Assembly (NCBI RefSeq): GCF_949628265.1
Contig: NC_088788.1
Location: 6,138,001 to 6,202,000, forward strand
Direction of reading: 5' to 3'
Source: Cloeon dipterum
Taxonomy: Eukaryota > Arthropoda > Insecta > Ephemeroptera > Baetidae
DNA: 64,000 bases
This document shows, in pieces, positions 58,985-64,000 of this stretch. The notes under the pieces were generated by a model that was not told the origin of the DNA, ran no database searches, and worked only from the letters and a program-made list of their open reading frames with translations. Numbering within the stretch: position 1 is the stretch's first letter; each line of letters opens with the position of its first letter. Both the position numbers and the translations under genes were made by a program.

Positions 58985-60125
58985 GCGGAGATGAATAAAT
59001 ATTTTAACTCTATAGAGCAATGTCATTGAGCTTTATATTTGCAATTAAAGCTTTTGTGCCTCTTGATAGCAAAAATAGAGCAAAATACATTCATGCATTT
59101 TATTGTAGTGTTTTCATAAGCCTACAGGTACGAATGGAGCTGAGCCAGCAGCCGGCTACAGTTTTTGCTGGACAAACGATTTGGAGCTCTTATAAGTACT
59201 AATCCATCATTGAGGCGGTTTCGCGCTAAGCAGCCGACAGAGAAATCAACCAACGAGAGACCCGGCCTTTTTAACCGCGAAGCAACCAGCATCCGCTCGC
59301 ACAACAGTTATTGCTTTCTCAACGCAGGAGAGTTTTGAGTGTATCTGCACATCTGCACCCTCGCCAGCAGCAAAGTTTTTGCTCGCAATAGTTTGCAAAA
59401 GAGGAAGGTAGATTTTATTGACCAAATATCTGCCTCTATGCATGCATCATTAGGGTTTTGCAAAACCGACTATCGATTATTTTTTTTCTCGTGCCTCTAT
59501 ATCATGTCCAAACTATCGAATGAGTGCGAATTATCAATATTTAACCATTTTGACATAATTTCGAAGTCGATTATTTCATCCAAAACGACCATTTATCGAT
59601 TGCCTTCAATATTAAAAACGATTATTTTTTATATTTAGATTTTCTCATTATTTTGTCGGAAAACACGAAATCCACGAACGTGCAGAAATGATTAAAGCTG
59701 CAGAGTGGTTTCCATAGCCATTTTATTAAAGGAATATTAACAAACATTCATTGATTAATTAAATTATACTGGTTTTCATGGCTCAAATTTTAATATTGAT
59801 GGTTTGTTGTTTTTTCTTTTAACAGTTAATGTCGATAATATGTATGAGCGCAGAGGCTCAATATAGCCGCATCTTATCGCCTCGCCACAGCGAGGTGTTT
59901 CATTGAAACGCCATAGATATTTGTCTGTAAGGCCGCTGGAAAGGTGTGAAACCCACAGCAAGCGTCTCGCAACCCGCTGAGCTCTTTGAACATTTCGAAT
60001 TTCCAAATTTACCTTTGCCATCTTTGGCTGCTAGCAAATATAGATTCTTGAAGTATGAAATATCTCACATCACATTCTATTCTAACTTTTAAGAATTCCT
60101 AAATAATGCCGGCTGATATTGCATA
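58985..60125. repeat. Right arm of large palindrome around LRR2
   Basis: Repeat R direct (58985-59410), then repeat-B-like sequence inverted (59835-60060), then the GGAATTC block near 60095. The mirror image is at 55400-56430. A 300-bp segment at 59430-59700 appears only in this arm. Confidence 0.75.
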
Positions 60126-60789
60126 CCCTAATTTTATTTTTTTAAATTCCTTTAAATTGAGAGGGCAAATAATTTGTTTAATTTATTATAAACGATATCT
60201 TATTATTTTTCCTTCCGATGTTCTCACAAACAGCACAAATTTTCTGAAAAAAAAATATTTGCTCATCTTTAAAAAAAAGTATTTAAATGGTGCTCCAACT
60301 GAATCAAACTAGAGCGTTCATCGGGAGAGCAAAACTGTTCCCGCTCCTGTCTTGTCCCGCATTATTACTCCCGGTTTTGACCCGCCTCCCGAGATTTGGT
60401 GAACACTCGCTCTCGGTCTTGTCCCGGTTCTCAATTTCATAGGTGCACTCCCGGTGACTCCCGGTCTTTTAAAATAGCATTTATAACATTGGGTGATTTT
60501 AAGACCAACAAAATTTGTAAAAAAAATAGTGCACTTTGGCAAGTTTCTTAAAAGAGGTTTTGCAGCTTGTTTAATTGTTTTATTTTCTAATCGCTGCTAT
60601 TATAATTACAAGATGCCTATGTAGCATCCAGCGCATTAAACCAAAATTTCAAAAGTCAGAAGATAATACATATGATAAAAAAGGCATTTTTAATATATCA
60701 TAAATATAAACTACATACGGATTAAATTGGTTTAAATTACAGATGATTTCCAAACTATTATAAATTTCGGTGAAATCCCTGGAAAATGC
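60126..60789. other. Between palindrome and LRR3
   Basis: 60240-60312 repeats 51322-51402. A CCCGGT/CCCG-rich patch of loosely repeated units lies at 60330-60470. No gene seen. Confidence 0.4.
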
Positions 60790-61383
60790 AAGTAGACCTA
60801 TTGCAAAAAGGATATACCCTTTTTGAAAAAATAATTGTTTCGTTTTATGACGAGAGTCTCCACTTGCGGAGCACGTGTTTCGATATGTTTTAAAAGTTCG
60901 ACGACCCATCGTGTCACCTGAAATTAAAGGTTTTTATTTTCACTTCACGTTTATTACTGATAATACGGTTACCTCATCATTTTTACTGTCTTCAACAGAG
61001 TCAGGAAAAAAGGACAAAATGCTGTTCAACTCTATGTAGCGGGTTCTTGAGCTCAGAAGCAATGGGAAGACCACTTTCAAATTTTCAAACTCCATTTCCC
61101 GATCCTGCAAGTCCAAACACTTCTTCTTCATTAAAACTTGCAAAATTTTGTCACGCAAATCGTCAGCTGTAAATTACCTCGATATCGTTCCGTTCTCTAA
61201 ATATTCAATTTAAAATGATAACTCACGCAAACTCTTGAGTTTCTCAAGCTCGTCATGTTGTGAAGTATAAAATGTCAGTTGCTTCGAAATCACTCGAACT
61301 GCGAGTTGCTGCAAATCGAGGCTTCTCCTTCGCAGATTTTGTAGCCGCTTCTTGGTCAGGTGCAACTTGTCCACCTCAGCCAT
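60790..61383 (-). pseudogene. Truncated LRR paralogue (LRR3)
   Basis: Exon 1 (61227-61383) and exon 2 (60973-61166) match LRR1 and LRR2 closely. Exon 3 starts at 60917 and runs in frame for about 35 codons, then similarity stops near 60800. The remaining leucine-rich repeats are missing. About 600 bp of 5' flank is also shared with LRR2. Confidence 0.85.
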
Positions 61384-61969
61384 TGTAGAAAAATGTTCAA
61401 ATGTCAAACAATAACAGAGCGAGTTAAAAATTGTGCGGAAATTCCACAGAATTGATGTGTTCAAATGCCAAGAAATGTGTGAATCAATTTCCTTTTATAC
61501 GTTTTTCCCTTGCCACATGATTACTTATTATTTCCGTAAATATTTTGAAAACCCCTACAAAACCTATTATTAAAATTTGAAAAAACATATTTTTGTTTTT
61601 AAATTACTTTTGTATTGAATGAATAATTTTTGAAAAACACTTACAAGAGTATGATAATGTAATTCAAAAACAATGATATTTTATTGATATTGGTGGTTTG
61701 GGGGAAAATAGAAGGGTAGAAATATTGAAGAGCGACCAAATTCCATTAAGAATTTAGTTAATGTTTCAATTCTAATCAAATACTAGATTTGAAATTGATT
61801 TACAATAATTCATGAATATTTCTTTTGAAATAGTTATAACGAACAATATTTTTGCTGAGATTATGCACCACACACCATTTAGTTTAAAATAACCTCAATA
61901 ATATGCTATCTCGTGATAAATAAATTTAAAAACCAGTGGGAAAGGCAAAATTTGAATTTGGAAAACTCT

Positions 61970-62033
61970 TGACATATCTCAATATTCTTGAAATATTCAA
62001 AGAGCTATAGAGAAACTTTTGATAGGTTTTTGA
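61970..62033 (-). repeat. Outer inverted end, right
   Basis: Reverse complement of 55254-55323 (CTTGAAATATTCAAAGAGCT ... GATAGGTTTTTGATT). It marks where similarity to the LRR 5' flank ends. Confidence 0.55.
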
Positions 62034-62281
62034 TTTTTTTTTTAATAAAAGAAATTATCATTTGCGCTTACTTATCCTAGATTTTTTTATTTTGAAAATG
62101 GTTCTTTCTAAAAATTGTTACATCAAATCACAAGTTGAGTTTGTTGATTGGCACGAAATTGCCAAAGCACTCTTTGGAAATGTTGAATTTCAAATCTAAT
62201 CTAATTTGTTTCTAAAGTGGGTAAAATCTTTTCTTGGACTGTAAATTTTGTCACCAAGTATAAAATTCTGTCCTTATTGGC

Positions 62282-63309
62282 CTAAGTTTTAATACATGAG
62301 CGAATCAAACGCATTTTGTATGTAAATTTCAGACGGCAACCGCATTTGCACGGATCTAAAACACTTATGTCAACTCTAAAATCGGTATAACGAGGGACAA
62401 GTGTTGCCATTTCAAATAACATTCTAATCTCATAGCTCGGATTACAATAATGCTCATTTTTCCAATGGGTCAGAATTTTATCAGTGCGGTATTGACACAT
62501 CAAGCAGTATTGTAATCCTTTTCCTTCGTCGATCATGCCTTGATGATTGCCACATCCGTGGTTGTGGTTGAGAATGCGATGCTTGTAGAAAACACCGGGA
62601 CACCACTTGCATTTTTCCAGCTCGCGATCGAGATAAACGTTGCTTGGTGCCAATATTTGAGTGTCCCCGAACCACTGAATACTGTAGCAAGATGTATATC
62701 TGTATTTGGAAAATTGGTGCCTCTCGCCCAAGTGTTCCACGAGATCATCGCACGTGCATTCGCAAATTACGCAGAATCCACGACGAACAAATAATCTTTT
62801 AAATCGTATCCATTTGCTTGTAATGGCGTTGTAAATTCTTCCCCAAATACCATCTTCTGCAAAAATGTTCAAAAAATTAATATCTTTTTTATCGGAATCG
62901 GAATCAGCGGGGGCCGGATGAGCGATACAATTGGTTCCCACTGCGCAGATCCAAGATGGCGTCTGACTGTGGGAAACAATATAATATACTCTCTTTGGAT
63001 TCCCGTTCAAATGTCAAGAGTTTGTTTTTACGATTTAAAAGACACAATTAGCAAATTATCTCCAAATATTGACCAAAACTTGCTTCTTTTCGCGCATTTT
63101 CATACGTGACCGCTTTTCGCGCATTTTCACGTGACTGCTTTTCGCGCCATATACTCCACCGGACGCCATATCTACGCGTCGCACGAATCTAGCCCCCGCT
63201 GATCGGAATAATATAATGCTGTACTGCTATATAATGATAAGTTTTTATCAAACAAACCTGGTATAATTTGGTTTTCTTCCTCCTCATTAGATGAATCAAA
63301 TTCGGACAT
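62282..63309 (-). CDS. TF family protein 11
   Basis: Two exons, 63258-63309 and 62282-62856, join in phase to 208 aa. Exon 1 is short and acidic (MSEFDSSNEEEENQIIP). Exon 2 opens EDGIWGRIYNAITSKW and a basic stretch, then finger A (GFCVICECTC...HLGERH), finger B with a small insertion (CKWCPGVFYKHRILNHNHGC), the linker IDEGKGLQYCLMCQ, finger C (HWKNEH) and the tail PCKCGCRLKFTYKMRLIRSC. A longer open frame to 63010 reads into MITE copy 4 and is rejected because TTTTTGCAG at 62857 splices in phase. The intron contains the MITE. Confidence 0.8.
62905..63201. mobile_element. hAT-like MITE, copy 4, with perfect 8-bp target duplication
   Basis: A 297-bp element, inverted relative to copies 1 and 2, with ends CAGCGGGGGCCGGAT and TAGCCCCCGCTG, flanked on both sides by ATCGGAAT (62897-62904 and 63202-63209). 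A short internal unit (CGCGCATTTTCA-ACGTGAC) is tandemly doubled, explaining the extra length. It lies in the TF11 intron. Confidence 0.92.
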
Positions 63310-64000
63310 TATCTCGAACCGTCGATAGAGTTTGTGCGCCTGGGCCTATAAATAGAAATGGAAAATAGTCATTCCGATGTTGAAGAAATGATCATAAATT
63401 TTACAATCACGAAGATTTAAAAGTTAATTAAAAATAATTTACATTTTTTAAAATGAACAATCAGAACTTATTAAAACTCAAACAAATTAAAATCAATTCA
63501 ATCGTTTCTTATGGTAATAATCAAGGGGTGAAAGTTAGTAAATTCCAGAGAATCAAATAAAAACCTGATTCAAATAAAAACTTTGTAAAGTTAAAAAAAC
63601 AGGCATTAAGTATGTGTTCAGGCAGCTATTGTTGTGTCACAATCAAAATAGTTTGGAACATAACTGGAAATGTATACACGACGATCGTCCTTTCCTTCAG
63701 ATATCTACCGTCTGTTTCAGAGAGTAAGGCACGAATGATTGGATTTCAAATCCGATAGCAGCTCTTCTTTCCTTCCTAAAATGTTTAACGTTTTATATAC
63801 CTTTTAAATCCAATATAACATTACTTGTACATCTAGGGATATAAATTGGTATTAGATAAATGCGTCTTTTCTTTCATATCTCCAATTCCAAGCTATTTAC
63901 TTCAAAACGATGATAATATATTATTGCTCACATCATCAGAGAAGAAAATTCACTTCATTATTTTTTACTCGGTATCTGCTCCGTGGCGCTCTTATTTGAA
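63310..64000. other. Intergenic to window end
   Basis: AT-rich; no exon or repeat supported. TF11 promoter sequence is expected here. Confidence 0.4.

Noticed and set aside
60318..60542. Frame over the CCCGGT-rich patch
   Set aside because: Loose repeats, no homologue or start; no coding evidence.
62857..63010. Extension of TF11 to a 242-aa start inside MITE copy 4
   Set aside because: The extension is MITE sequence; splicing from 63258 to 62856 gives an in-phase start without it.
1..64000. tRNA, rRNA, CRISPR arrays, bacterial operon signals
   Set aside because: None seen on reading both strands; the gene structure is eukaryotic throughout. A tRNA scan could still find one I missed.

Overview
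The window is a eukaryotic, insect-like stretch: AT-rich DNA, GT-AG introns often only about 60 bp long, AATAAA signals, and insect-type genes (transferrin 1, an odorant-binding-like protein, secreted carboxylesterases). The species cannot be read from sequence alone. All multi-exon models below were spliced by hand from frame, donor and acceptor agreement.

Region by region. 0.2-0.9 kb: last exons of a rhodopsin-like GPCR (+). 2.6-3.5 kb: an odorant-binding-like gene (-). 5.45-10.8 kb: complete 11-exon transferrin (-), 680 aa. 11.9-15.8 kb: an unrecognised 672-aa protein gene (-) with a decayed relative behind it. 17.4-28 kb: five genes of an unrecognised three-finger Cys/His protein family (called TF here). 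28-44.6 kb: a tandem array in which a TF gene is followed about 300 bp downstream by a carboxylesterase gene, four units on the minus strand. The two outer esterases are intact and the two inner ones are deleted pseudogenes. 47-49.1 kb and 56.5-58.5 kb: two intact leucine-rich-repeat paralogues, tail to tail, with a third truncated copy at 61 kb, embedded in inverted repeats. TF genes 10 (+) and 11 (-) lie at 54 and 62-63 kb.

The strongest novelty candidate is the TF family. Eleven genes in 46 kb share the order C-x2-C...H-x4-H, C-x2-C-x6-H-x4-H-x-C, C-x2-C-x9-H-x4-H and a Cys-rich tail, with invariant linkers such as GVFYxHR, IDEG and YCLMCQ. Two members carry an extra N-terminal Cys module made by separate exons. 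In the array the TF gene is co-duplicated with a secreted esterase whose catalytic Ser is kept in one intact copy and replaced by Asn in the other. What TF proteins do cannot be told from sequence.

Mobile DNA is frequent. There are four copies of a hAT-like MITE (CAGCGGGG ends, 8-bp target duplications in two), three of them inside introns. There is also a 150-bp perfect foldback, a dispersed repeat with an A-rich tail, and a 1-kb-armed palindrome around the second LRR gene.
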